The notes under the pieces are model-generated. The model made no database searches. It was not told where the DNA came from and saw nothing but the letters and a program-made list of their open reading frames with translations. Positions 6,883-13,358 of a DNA stretch of 13,358 bases are shown here, piece after piece; position 1 is the stretch's first letter, and each line of letters starts with the position of its first letter. The DNA lies in the NCBI GenBank assembly GCA_943329165.2, contig CALQCV020000025.1, positions 1 through 13,358 of the forward strand, given 5' to 3'. The DNA is from Candidatus Nitrotoga sp. CP45 (GTDB taxonomy: Bacteria > Bacteroidota > Bacteroidia > Flavobacteriales > Flavobacteriaceae). A program made the translations under genes and the position numbers.

Positions 6883-7824
6883 ATGAAAACTTATTATTTT
6901 TCCAGTAAAAGATTATCCATTTATGCCCTACTTGGATTAATCGCAGTTGTAGTTTCCTCATGTGGATCTTATCAAAATAGTTCTTATTATGATAGTGATG
7001 GTGTTTACAGAAACTCCCAGAATAAAAGAGAAGTAGCAAACAAAAACAATTCACAAAGCAATAAATACCAAGAATACTTTAGCGACTTAAATAAAGACTC
7101 CCAAGAATTTACCAATGTTGACAATTACAGCACTGTTAATAATGACACTATTAACAAGACAGAAAACTACAATTCCAATAATGCCAGTTGGGGAAATAAT
7201 CCACAAAGCGTTACCGTAAATGTTTATGACAGCAATTGGGGTTATGGCTATTGGAATAATTACTGGTACGGAAATTATTGGGGAATGAATAGTTGGTATG
7301 GTCCTAATTGGGGTTGGGGTTGGAATAACTGGTATGGCCCAAGTTGGGGTATGGGTTGGAATATGGGTTGGGGTAATTGGTATGGAGGAAACTATTGGGG
7401 AGGAAATTATAATAATTGGTGTGGAAATTATCATAACAACTATAATTATAACGGTGGCCGAAGAGGTTCTGCTTATTCGTATTCTTCAAATGGAAACAGA
7501 AATGGTGTTAGAAATGGTACCAGAAGCTCAAATTTCACAAACAGAAACAACGCTTATCCAACATCTGAAAATAGAAATACCAATTATACTAACACGCGAG
7601 TTTCTTCATCCGAACAAACTGTTAGAAACAATAGTTCAAATCCAACAAGAACTAACACATATACACAACCAACAAGAAGTAATAGCAGTGAATCAACTCC
7701 AGTTCGTTCCTACAATCCAAGTTCCAATACCAGATCCCCTTCACCTTCTTCGTATGGCGGCGGAAGTTATGGCGGCGGAAATAGTGGTGGTGGAAGATCA
7801 TCTTCAGGCGGTGGAAGAAGATAA
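6883..7824 (+). CDS. Trp/Tyr/Gly/Asn-rich lipoprotein of unknown function
   Basis: I do not recognise a functional family. The 313-residue product starts with a basic stretch and a hydrophobic segment, then a lipobox VSSC with Cys27, so it should be a lipid-anchored envelope protein. Residues about 30-110 are polar and Asn/Ser-rich. Residues about 119-181 hold about 15 Trp, with Tyr, Gly and Asn, including two near-identical 12-residue units built on WYGPxWGxGW (x is Asn or Ser, then Trp or Met). The rest is Ser/Asn/Thr/Arg-rich, ending in a flexible Gly/Ser/Arg tail with GGG clusters. I chose the ATG at 6883; an in-frame TTG at 6856 would fall at the expected transcription start. It is divergent from proS and is followed by a strong hairpin, then the OmpP1/FadL gene, which suggests an envelope role. 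A structural or surface protein is possible but unproven. Confidence 0.85.
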   Translation: MKTYYFSSKRLSIYALLGLIAVVVSSCGSYQNSSYYDSDGVYRNSQNKREVANKNNSQSNKYQEYFSDLNKDSQEFTNVDNYSTVNNDTINKTENYNSNNASWGNNPQSVTVNVYDSNWGYGYWNNYWYGNYWGMNSWYGPNWGWGWNNWYGPSWGMGWNMGWGNWYGGNYWGGNYNNWCGNYHNNYNYNGGRRGSAYSYSSNGNRNGVRNGTRSSNFTNRNNAYPTSENRNTNYTNTRVSSSEQTVRNNSSNPTRTNTYTQPTRSNSSESTPVRSYNPSSNTRSPSPSSYGGGSYGGGNSGGGRSSSGGGRR

Positions 7825-7839
7825 GAAAAATTAAAAAAG

Positions 7840-7883
7840 AAAAATATCTATGTTATTGAACAAATTACATAGATATTTTTTTG
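7840..7883 (+). terminator. Strong hairpin terminator after the lipoprotein gene
   Basis: A perfect 13-pair stem, AAAATATCTATGT (7841-7853) with ACATAGATATTTT (7867-7879), extends by one further A-T pair and runs into seven T residues. The loop is 13 bases. It lies 16 bases after the lipoprotein stop and 17 bases before the OmpP1 ATG. It should therefore separate the two genes or set a lower read-through level into the second. Confidence 0.8.
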
Positions 7884-7900
7884 ACTAAAAATAAATTATT

Positions 7901-9451
7901 ATGAAAAAATACATTACTATCATCATCGTCGGGATGACTTTTTCAATAGTAAAAGCCCAAGAAACAACATCAGAAGATGCTCTTCGTTATGCAGTTGAAA
8001 ACTTAACTGGCTCTGCTAGATATAAAGGAATGGGTGGTGCTTTTGGAGCAGTAGGCGGCGACTTATCTGCTTTAAACCAGAATCCGGCTGGTTCGTTATT
8101 CTTTAACAACAATTATGCAACAGTAACAGCAAGCATTAATAACAGTAAAAACAGCTCATTATATAATGGTACAAGAACAAAAGATAATGATATTTCGTTA
8201 GACTTAAATCAGGCAGGCGTAGTTTTTATATTTAATGATGCTAGCGGTAAAACCGACTGGAAAAAAATTGCGGTAGCTTTTAATTATGAAAATACAAACA
8301 ACTTTAACAATAGTATTTTTTCTGCCGGAACAAATAACTATAATTCTATTGGAAATTATTTTGTAAATCAAGCAAACGCCAATGGTGGAATTCCACTGGA
8401 ATTACTAACAACACAACCCGGCGAGACTTTTTATGAGTTATATGATTATTTAGGAACATTACCTGATTCAAACTATCCTAATGTAAGTGGTTTTCAAGCA
8501 CAACAGGCATTTTTAGGATATTCAGCCTATTTATTTGATTCTACTTCACCAAACAGTTACAGCAGTAATGTGCCATCGGCTAATTATTCTCAGCAAAATT
8601 ATTACACTTCAACAGGATATAACGGCAAGATTATCGGAAACTTTGCTACACAATACAAAGACATCTTATTTTTAGGAGTGAATATTAATGCTCATTTTAC
8701 AGATTATATGAGAACAACATCTTTACGTGAGCAAAATGACGGCCAGGCTGCCAACGGAGTGTCTTATATCCGTTTTGACAACCAGCTTCATACTTATGGT
8801 TCAGGTTTTTCTTTTAATCTTGGTGCTATAGTTAAAATAGTTCCGCACTTCCGAGTAGGTTTAGCTTACGAATCTCCAACTTGGTACCGATTAACAGATG
8901 AGTTAGCACAATATGTTGAATCTGACTACAGCACTAACTCAGTTTCAAGCACCTATGTTGCAGATCCTGACATCATCAATGTTTATGCACCCTACAAAAT
9001 ACAAACTCCTTCAAAATGGACAGGAAGCATGGCTTATATTTTTGGCAAAAAAGGAATAGTGAGTTTAGATGTATCAACCAAAGATTATAGCACTACCCGA
9101 TTCAAACCTAAAAATGAATATCCGTATGCTGGCTTAAATCAATACTTGAATAACAATTTAAATAATGCTGTTGAAGTCAGAGTTGGTGGCGAATACAAAA
9201 TCAAACAAGTTTCTTTGCGTGGCGGTTATCATTTTGACCAAAGTCCATATAAAGTTGATCAGACTTTTGGAGATTTGACTGGCTATTCAGCTGGTGTAGG
9301 TTATAGTTTTGGTGAAAACAAAATCGACTTAGCATATTCTTATGAACACAGAAATATGAATCAGGCATTAATTTCTTCTGGTATGCCTGACCCAGCAAGA
9401 ACAGGTAGATACAATAACAACATTGTTATTAGTTACTCTATTAACTTTTAA
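7901..9451 (+). CDS. OmpP1/FadL-family outer-membrane beta-barrel protein
   Basis: A 516-residue outer-membrane protein. The signal peptide (MKKYITIIIVGMTFSIVKA) is probably cut after Ala19. The family signature follows: SARYKGMGGAFGAVGGDLSALNQNPAG in two parts (38-51 and 52-64), the N-terminal plug-proximal motif with the NPAG turn. The remainder alternates as amphipathic strands with Asn/Tyr/Ser-rich loops. It ends NIVISYSINF, with a C-terminal Phe as expected for recognition by the barrel-assembly machinery. FadL-type proteins let hydrophobic compounds, classically long-chain fatty acids, cross the outer membrane. The substrate here is unknown, and some Bacteroidota members are of uncertain role. 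I see no confident promoter in the 17 bases after the upstream hairpin, so expression may depend on read-through. A terminator follows the gene. Confidence 0.9.
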   Translation: MKKYITIIIVGMTFSIVKAQETTSEDALRYAVENLTGSARYKGMGGAFGAVGGDLSALNQNPAGSLFFNNNYATVTASINNSKNSSLYNGTRTKDNDISLDLNQAGVVFIFNDASGKTDWKKIAVAFNYENTNNFNNSIFSAGTNNYNSIGNYFVNQANANGGIPLELLTTQPGETFYELYDYLGTLPDSNYPNVSGFQAQQAFLGYSAYLFDSTSPNSYSSNVPSANYSQQNYYTSTGYNGKIIGNFATQYKDILFLGVNINAHFTDYMRTTSLREQNDGQAANGVSYIRFDNQLHTYGSGFSFNLGAIVKIVPHFRVGLAYESPTWYRLTDELAQYVESDYSTNSVSSTYVADPDIINVYAPYKIQTPSKWTGSMAYIFGKKGIVSLDVSTKDYSTTRFKPKNEYPYAGLNQYLNNNLNNAVEVRVGGEYKIKQVSLRGGYHFDQSPYKVDQTFGDLTGYSAGVGYSFGENKIDLAYSYEHRNMNQALISSGMPDPARTGRYNNNIVISYSINF

Positions 9452-9472
9452 TTTATCTAAAATAAAATCAAT

Positions 9473-9504
9473 AAACCACTTCTTTCGAGGTGGTTTTTTA
9501 TTTT
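9473..9504 (+). terminator. Terminator of the OmpP1/FadL gene
   Basis: A ten-pair stem with one G-U wobble, built on AAACCACTTC and GAGGTGGTTT around a four-base TTTC loop, is followed by TTTTTTATTTT. The form is canonical for intrinsic termination and it lies about 20 bases after the stop. Confidence 0.85.
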
Positions 9505-9530
9505 AACAATTTAATTCGAAATAAAAAGCG

Positions 9531-9538
9531 TAATTTTG
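9531..9538 (+). promoter_or_regulatory. Predicted rimO -7 box
   Basis: TAATTTTG matches TAnnTTTG, and the surrounding CGTAATTTTGCACG is typical of flavobacterial promoters. A weak TTTA lies about 17 bases upstream in place of TTTG. Transcription would start near 9544, about 25 bases before the ATG and well past the preceding terminator. Confidence 0.6.
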
Positions 9539-9568
9539 CACGCCTTCTAAATAATCGGAATTAAGTAT

Positions 9569-10873
9569 ATGAGAACTAAGTCATTAAAGAAAAACAAAAT
9601 CAACGTTATCACACTTGGATGCTCCAAAAACACTTACGACAGTGAGGTTTTAATGGGACAATTAAAAGCCAGCGGAAAAGATGTGGTGCACGAACAAGAA
9701 GGTAATATTGTAGTAATCAATACGTGTGGCTTTATTAATAATGCCAAAGAAGAATCGATTAATACCATTCTGGAGTACGTTGATAAAAAAGAAAATGGCA
9801 TCGTAGACAAGGTTTTTGTGACTGGATGTTTGTCTGAACGATATCGCCCCGACTTAGAAAAAGAGATTCCTAATGTGGATCAATATTTTGGCACAACCGA
9901 ATTGCCACTTTTGTTAAAAGCGCTTGGCGCCGATTATAAACACGAATTATTAGGGGAACGTTTGACCACGACTCCAAAAAATTACGCCTATCTTAAAATT
10001 GCAGAAGGTTGTGACCGACCATGTAGCTTTTGCGCTATTCCTATTATGCGTGGAAAACATGTTTCGCAATCTATTGAGAAATTGGTTAAAGAAGCCGAAG
10101 GTTTGGCCAAAAATGGTGTAAAAGAATTAATTCTTATCGCTCAGGATTTGACTTATTACGGTTTGGATTTATACAAAAAAAGAAACCTTGCCGAGTTACT
10201 AGAAAACTTAGTGAAGGTAGAAGGAATCGAATGGATTCGTTTGCATTATGCTTTTCCAACAGGTTTTCCAATGGATGTTTTGGATTTGATGAAACGCGAA
10301 CCAAAAATCTGTAATTATATTGATATCCCATTGCAGCATATTTCAGATAACATTTTGAAATCGATGCGTCGTGGAACCACAAAAGAAAAAACGACTAAAT
10401 TATTAAAAGACTTCCGTGCTGCAGTTCCGGGAATGACAATTAGAACAACTCTTATTGTTGGTTATCCGGGAGAAACTCAGGAAGATTTTGAAACCATGCG
10501 TGACTGGGTTCAGCAAATGAAGTTTGAAAGATTAGGTTGTTTTACCTATTCTCATGAAGAAAATACGCATGCTTATCTGTTGGAAGACGACGTTCCAGAA
10601 GAAGTAAAACAAGCGCGTGCCGCGGAAATAATGGATTTACAATCACAAATTTCATGGGATTTAAATCAAGAAAAAGTGGGGCATACTTTTAAATGCATCA
10701 TTGATAGAAAAGAAGGGCAATATTTCATCGGAAGAACTGAGTTTGACAGTCCAGATGTAGACAATGAAGTTCTAATTGACGCTTCAAAATTCTATGTAAA
10801 AACGGGTGATTTTGTCAATGTAAAAATTATTGACGCTACCGAGTTTGACCTTTACGCTGAACCTATTCTATAG
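9569..10873 (+). CDS. rimO: Ribosomal protein S12 methylthiotransferase RimO
   Basis: A 434-residue radical SAM enzyme that adds a methylthio group to the conserved aspartate of ribosomal protein S12, using two [4Fe-4S] clusters and S-adenosylmethionine. The N-terminal methylthiotransferase domain supplies Cys18 (LGCSKN), Cys53 (NTCGF) and Cys87 (TGCLSERY) for one cluster. The radical SAM motif is CDRPCSFC, Cys148, Cys152 and Cys155, with canonical CX3CX2C spacing. Further family segments include LHYAFPTGFP, DIPLQHISD and a TRAM domain at the C-terminus (about 365-434). LGCSKN with DSE and the short TRAM fit RimO better than the tRNA-modifying relative MiaB. It appears monocistronic, with its own promoter and a probable terminator. 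The ATG at 9569 follows the promoter at a sensible distance, and the first ten residues are basic. Confidence 0.96.
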   Translation: MRTKSLKKNKINVITLGCSKNTYDSEVLMGQLKASGKDVVHEQEGNIVVINTCGFINNAKEESINTILEYVDKKENGIVDKVFVTGCLSERYRPDLEKEIPNVDQYFGTTELPLLLKALGADYKHELLGERLTTTPKNYAYLKIAEGCDRPCSFCAIPIMRGKHVSQSIEKLVKEAEGLAKNGVKELILIAQDLTYYGLDLYKKRNLAELLENLVKVEGIEWIRLHYAFPTGFPMDVLDLMKREPKICNYIDIPLQHISDNILKSMRRGTTKEKTTKLLKDFRAAVPGMTIRTTLIVGYPGETQEDFETMRDWVQQMKFERLGCFTYSHEENTHAYLLEDDVPEEVKQARAAEIMDLQSQISWDLNQEKVGHTFKCIIDRKEGQYFIGRTEFDSPDVDNEVLIDASKFYVKTGDFVNVKIIDATEFDLYAEPIL

Positions 10874-10885
10874 CTAAAACTGATT

Positions 10886-10945
10886 TCTGCAAAAAATATT
10901 TTTACTTAAAGTCTGTATTTGACTTCTCTTTGCAGATGGTTTTTT
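10886..10945 (+). terminator. Probable compound terminator of rimO
   Basis: An outer perfect eight-pair stem, TCTGCAAA (10886-10893) with TTTGCAGA (10929-10936), encloses an inner five-pair hairpin, AAGTC (10909-10913) with GACTT (10921-10925). TGGTTTTTT follows. The large loop makes it less canonical than the other terminators here. It starts 12 bases after the rimO stop. Confidence 0.5.
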
Positions 10946-10972
10946 AGGTAGAATATAAAAGTTATTACTAAA

Positions 10973-13153
10973 TTAAATTACCAATAATCCATATTCTCGC
11001 AAGGTTTTAATTGGTTTAGAATACCAAAACAATTCAAAATCTTCAAAATGGTTTTCAAAACTAATCTTGAGTTGTAAAAAAGTAGTTGTTTTCTCATTTG
11101 ATACCGAGAGCAATTCAAGTGCATTTACCAACCATTCCGCTTTGTCTTTTTCTAATGAAATTTCAACCGTTTCTCTTTTGTCATGAAAAGTTAATTTCAT
11201 CATTTCCCAAGAGTTTCCTTTTTTAGATTTGGTATAAGTTCTCGTTATTGGAGGTCCTCCTATCCAAATGATTTTTGCCGATGGTTTTGTTTCTAAACTG
11301 TCTTCTCGTTCCAGACAAGAAACAATATAATCAGAAGGAATGGTTGTGGTTGGAATTTTAAAATCAAACCAATCCTGAAGTTTATACTCAAAGCAAATTC
11401 CGTGCATAAAATTAAACAGTGATTTCTTTAATCCAAAGCTAAATTTATCATGATTGATCCCGGTTTTGTCTTTAAACTGTATATCGTTGTTGGCAAAAGT
11501 TATCGGATTTATTTCTGGAATTACACCAAATTCTTCTGGAAACAATCCAACCGGACTGTGTGCTGTCATGGCAAACTGATGCCAGAAACCCGATTGCAGT
11601 ATTCCCAACTCAAACATCTGGCGCACCATTTCCAGACTGTCAACCGTTTCCTGAACGGTTTGTGTTGGATAACCATACATCAGATACGCATGAACCATGA
11701 TTCCAGATTCAGTGAAATTGCGCGTCACTTGTGCTACTTGTTCTACCGTTACTCCTTTTTGAATGAGTTCCAATAATCTATCGGAAGCCACTTCTAATCC
11801 ACCCGAAACAGCAATGCAACCCGAAGCTTTGAGTAGCAAACACAAATCGCCCGTAAAACTTTTCTCAAAACGAATATTAGTCCACCAAGAAACAGTTAAT
11901 TTTCGGCGAAGTATTTCCAACGCAACTTCACGCATCAATGCCGGCGGTGCTGCTTCATCCACAAAATGAAATCCGGTTTCTCCCGTTTGCGCAATAATTT
12001 CTTCCATTCGGTCAACCAAAGTTTTGGCAGCTATCGGCTCGTAGAGTTTTATATAATCCAAAGAAATATCACAAAACGTACATTTTCCCCAATAGCAGCC
12101 ATGAGCCATCGTCAGTTTATTCCAACGCCCATCGCTCCACAAACTGTGCATCGGATTAGCGATTTCGATAACCGAAATATAATCTTCTAAAAGTAAATCA
12201 GAATAATCTGGAGTGCCAACTTCGCTTTGTTTATAATCGGGTTGGGTGGAATTATTTTTATAAACCACTTCATTTTTTTCAAGAAGAAATGTTCGTTTAT
12301 ATTTTTTATCAATTACCAATTGTTCATTATCAATTATCAATTGAACTGGCAGTTCCCCATCATCTAATGTGATAAAATCAAAGAATTCAAAAACGCGTTT
12401 GTCTTTTAAATCACGGAGTTCTGTATTTGGAAAACCTCCACCCATGGCTGTTTTTATTTCAGGAAACTGTTTTTTGATGAATTGAGCACAACGAAAAGCA
12501 CTATATAAGTTTCCCGGAAATGGAACCGAAATCAATACCAACTTGGGTTGGACTTGTTTCATTCTTTCTTCCAAAATTTGCAATGAAATTGTATCTATGT
12601 ACGTTAGTTCGTTTTGCAGATGACTGTGTAGTTCGTCAAATGAATTGGCACTTCTGCCCAATCGTTCAGCATAACGGCTAAAACCAAAGTTCTCATCAAC
12701 CGCTTCTTTTATAAAATCAGATAAATCTTCTAGATATAATGTAGCCAAATGTTTAGCTTTATCCTGAATTCCCATAGAACCAAACGCATATTCCAGGTCA
12801 TCTAATTGCTCAAAACGCGACCCTTCTGGAAGAAAGTTTCCGGCACAGATTTGTCGCGCCAGCGTTTGATTTTTCCCTTTAAGAAATGCAATAACGGCAT
12901 CTATAGTGTTGATGTAGTCTTGGCGTAAGGAATAAATTCGTTGTAAGTTTGGAAGATGGGAGATGGAAGATGGATGTGCGAATAATGTAGTAAGGCCTTC
13001 TTTTGAAAACAATTCTAAAATCACTTCTATACCCAAATCAATCTGAAAAGCGGAAATGTTTTTGGTATTTAGAAAACCTTTTATATAAGCCGTTGCCGGA
13101 TAAGGCGTGTTGAGCTGTGTAAACGGTGGCGTGATTAAGAGAATGTCTTTCAT
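10973..13153 (-). CDS. B12-binding-like radical SAM protein of unknown function
   Basis: A 726-residue protein whose substrate I do not recognise. The N-terminus (MKDILLITPPFTQLNTPYPATAY) and the segment at about 204-272 (LVLISVPFPGNLYS, then MGGGFPN and DFITLDDGE) form the Rossmann-like fold of B12-binding domains. The cobalamin-ligand DxHxxG motif is not visible, so cobalamin may bind base-off or not at all. Residues about 90-200 look like a helical insertion. The radical SAM core follows at about 345-560. Its cluster motif is Cys353, Cys358 and Cys361, spaced CX4CX2C rather than the usual CX3CX2C, followed by FHFVDEA, a GGLEVAS glycine region and YGYPTQT. The last 130 residues form an unassigned domain. 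Two period-7 DNA repeats lie within the gene, at residues 60-68 and 271-282. The ATG at 13153 follows a likely -7 box. The gene sits 27 bases behind a same-strand DUF4369-like gene. Confidence 0.88.
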   Translation of the reverse strand: MKDILLITPPFTQLNTPYPATAYIKGFLNTKNISAFQIDLGIEVILELFSKEGLTTLFAHPSSISHLPNLQRIYSLRQDYINTIDAVIAFLKGKNQTLARQICAGNFLPEGSRFEQLDDLEYAFGSMGIQDKAKHLATLYLEDLSDFIKEAVDENFGFSRYAERLGRSANSFDELHSHLQNELTYIDTISLQILEERMKQVQPKLVLISVPFPGNLYSAFRCAQFIKKQFPEIKTAMGGGFPNTELRDLKDKRVFEFFDFITLDDGELPVQLIIDNEQLVIDKKYKRTFLLEKNEVVYKNNSTQPDYKQSEVGTPDYSDLLLEDYISVIEIANPMHSLWSDGRWNKLTMAHGCYWGKCTFCDISLDYIKLYEPIAAKTLVDRMEEIIAQTGETGFHFVDEAAPPALMREVALEILRRKLTVSWWTNIRFEKSFTGDLCLLLKASGCIAVSGGLEVASDRLLELIQKGVTVEQVAQVTRNFTESGIMVHAYLMYGYPTQTVQETVDSLEMVRQMFELGILQSGFWHQFAMTAHSPVGLFPEEFGVIPEINPITFANNDIQFKDKTGINHDKFSFGLKKSLFNFMHGICFEYKLQDWFDFKIPTTTIPSDYIVSCLEREDSLETKPSAKIIWIGGPPITRTYTKSKKGNSWEMMKLTFHDKRETVEISLEKDKAEWLVNALELLSVSNEKTTTFLQLKISFENHFEDFELFWYSKPIKTLREYGLLVI
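12308..12343. repeat. Heptanucleotide tandem tract inside the radical SAM gene
   Basis: Five consecutive seven-base units: ATCAATT, ACCAATT, GTTCATT, ATCAATT, ATCAATT, then G. On the coding strand it reads as residues 271-282 (QLIIDNEQLVID), a low-information stretch between the B12-binding-like and radical SAM domains. Similar AATTG-rich tracts are, from memory, common between genes in Flavobacteriaceae. Confidence 0.7.
12951..12974. repeat. Second heptanucleotide tract inside the radical SAM gene
   Basis: Three seven-base units, GGAAGAT, GGGAGAT and GGAAGAT, are followed by a partial GGA. The coding strand reads this as residues 60-68 (HPSSISHLP). Its sequence is unrelated to the other tract, but the period of seven is the same. 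Confidence 0.65.
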
Positions 13154-13170
13154 TTATGTTAGATAGCAAA

Positions 13171-13178
13171 CAAAAATA
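13171..13178 (-). promoter_or_regulatory. Predicted -7 box of the radical SAM gene
   Basis: On the minus strand, TATTTTTG (13178-13171) matches TAnnTTTG. It lies in the 27-base gap after the upstream gene's stop codon, and transcription would start near 13166, about 13 bases before the ATG. The nearest TTG upstream is 28 bases away, too far for the usual spacing. Co-transcription with the upstream gene is equally possible. Confidence 0.4.
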
Positions 13179-13180
13179 CG

Positions 13181-13358
13181 TTATTTCTCTTCCTTTTTTC
13201 TGGCAGCAATAAAATCATTTAATCTTTTACCATACATTGATTTCGAAACTTTTGGTGTCATCGATTTTTGGATGGTATCCATAAACTTTAAATTGATGTC
13301 GTAAATCTCGGCCAAAGCCACATAAGGAGCTACTTCATGATCGGCGTGATTTACAGCA
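13181..13358 (-). CDS. DUF4369-like protein (C-terminal end only)
   Basis: The last 58 residues of a gene whose start lies beyond the right edge. The visible end runs from AVNHADHEVAPYVALAEIYD through MTPKVSKSMYGKRLNDFIAA to KKEEK and the stop. An APYVAL segment, a helix, then SPK/TPKV and a S-x-YGK-x-L helix resemble the end of DUF4369 domains, which in Bacteroidota often stand alone or precede a thioredoxin-like domain. Here no thioredoxin domain follows. Such proteins are usually exported or lipid-anchored, but the N-terminus is not visible. The family call rests on recalled motif resemblance. The radical SAM gene starts 27 bases downstream on the same strand, so the two may share a transcript. 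Confidence 0.6.
   Translation of the reverse strand, partial: AVNHADHEVAPYVALAEIYDINLKFMDTIQKSMTPKVSKSMYGKRLNDFIAARKKEEK

Noticed and set aside
7298..7834. A 178-residue open frame overlapping the Trp-rich lipoprotein gene, plus an opposite-strand frame at 7087-7434
   Set aside because: Both are products of the biased GGT/TGG/AAT composition of the real gene. Their translations are low-complexity Ile/Val/Glu or Ile/Pro runs without a sensible start, domain or signal.
11642..11660. AACCGTT/AACGGTT perfect inverted repeat with a five-base spacer
   Set aside because: It lies within the radical SAM core coding sequence, has no T-tract and is short enough to be chance.
11450..12190. Three plus-strand open frames opposite the radical SAM gene
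   Set aside because: They are antisense to a continuous gene with clear motifs and carry no recognisable features.
12308..12343. CRISPR-like repeat
   Set aside because: The units are seven bases, contiguous and without spacers, inside a coding gene, and no cas gene is present.
1..13358. Mobile element, prophage or defence island
   Set aside because: No transposase, integrase, phage structural, nuclease or toxin-antitoxin gene is seen. Gene order and content are those of a chromosomal core region.

Overview
The window looks like chromosomal DNA from a member of the Flavobacteriaceae, most likely Flavobacterium or a close relative. The base composition is AT-rich. Genes lack obvious Shine-Dalgarno sequences, and several are preceded by Bacteroidota-type TAnnTTTG -7 boxes. 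ProRS is the short eukaryote/archaea-like form, and there is a FadL/OmpP1 barrel and a DUF4369-like gene end. This assignment is inferred from sequence character and recalled family features, not from a database search.

Layout, left to right: (1) the 3' part of an alpha/beta-hydrolase esterase (+), then a short convergent intergenic region with a nested palindromic repeat and a bidirectional terminator; (2) typA/bipA (-), a ribosome-associated GTPase; (3) divergent from it, a two-gene unit with a membrane PAS-PAS histidine kinase and a single-domain CheY-like response regulator (+); (4) a minus-strand group of translation genes, proS, tRNA-Glu(TTC) and rpsT; (5) divergent from proS, an unusual Trp/Tyr/Gly/Asn-rich lipoprotein, then a FadL/OmpP1-type outer-membrane protein, with a strong hairpin between them; (6) rimO (+), which methylthiolates ribosomal protein S12; (7) a large radical SAM protein (-) with a B12-binding-like N-terminal region, a CX4CX2C cluster motif and two heptanucleotide repeat tracts inside the coding sequence; (8) the 3' end of a DUF4369-like gene (-), cut by the window edge.

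Most of the window is core housekeeping, and translation is the common theme: TypA, S20, tRNA-Glu, ProRS and RimO. Two cell-envelope genes and a signalling pair with no visible DNA-binding output lie among them. I found no phage, transposon, CRISPR array or defence system. The least ordinary parts are the Trp-rich lipoprotein, the radical SAM protein and its internal repeats, the back-to-back promoters between proS and the lipoprotein, and the nested palindrome at 462-506. None of these amounts to a demonstrated new system.
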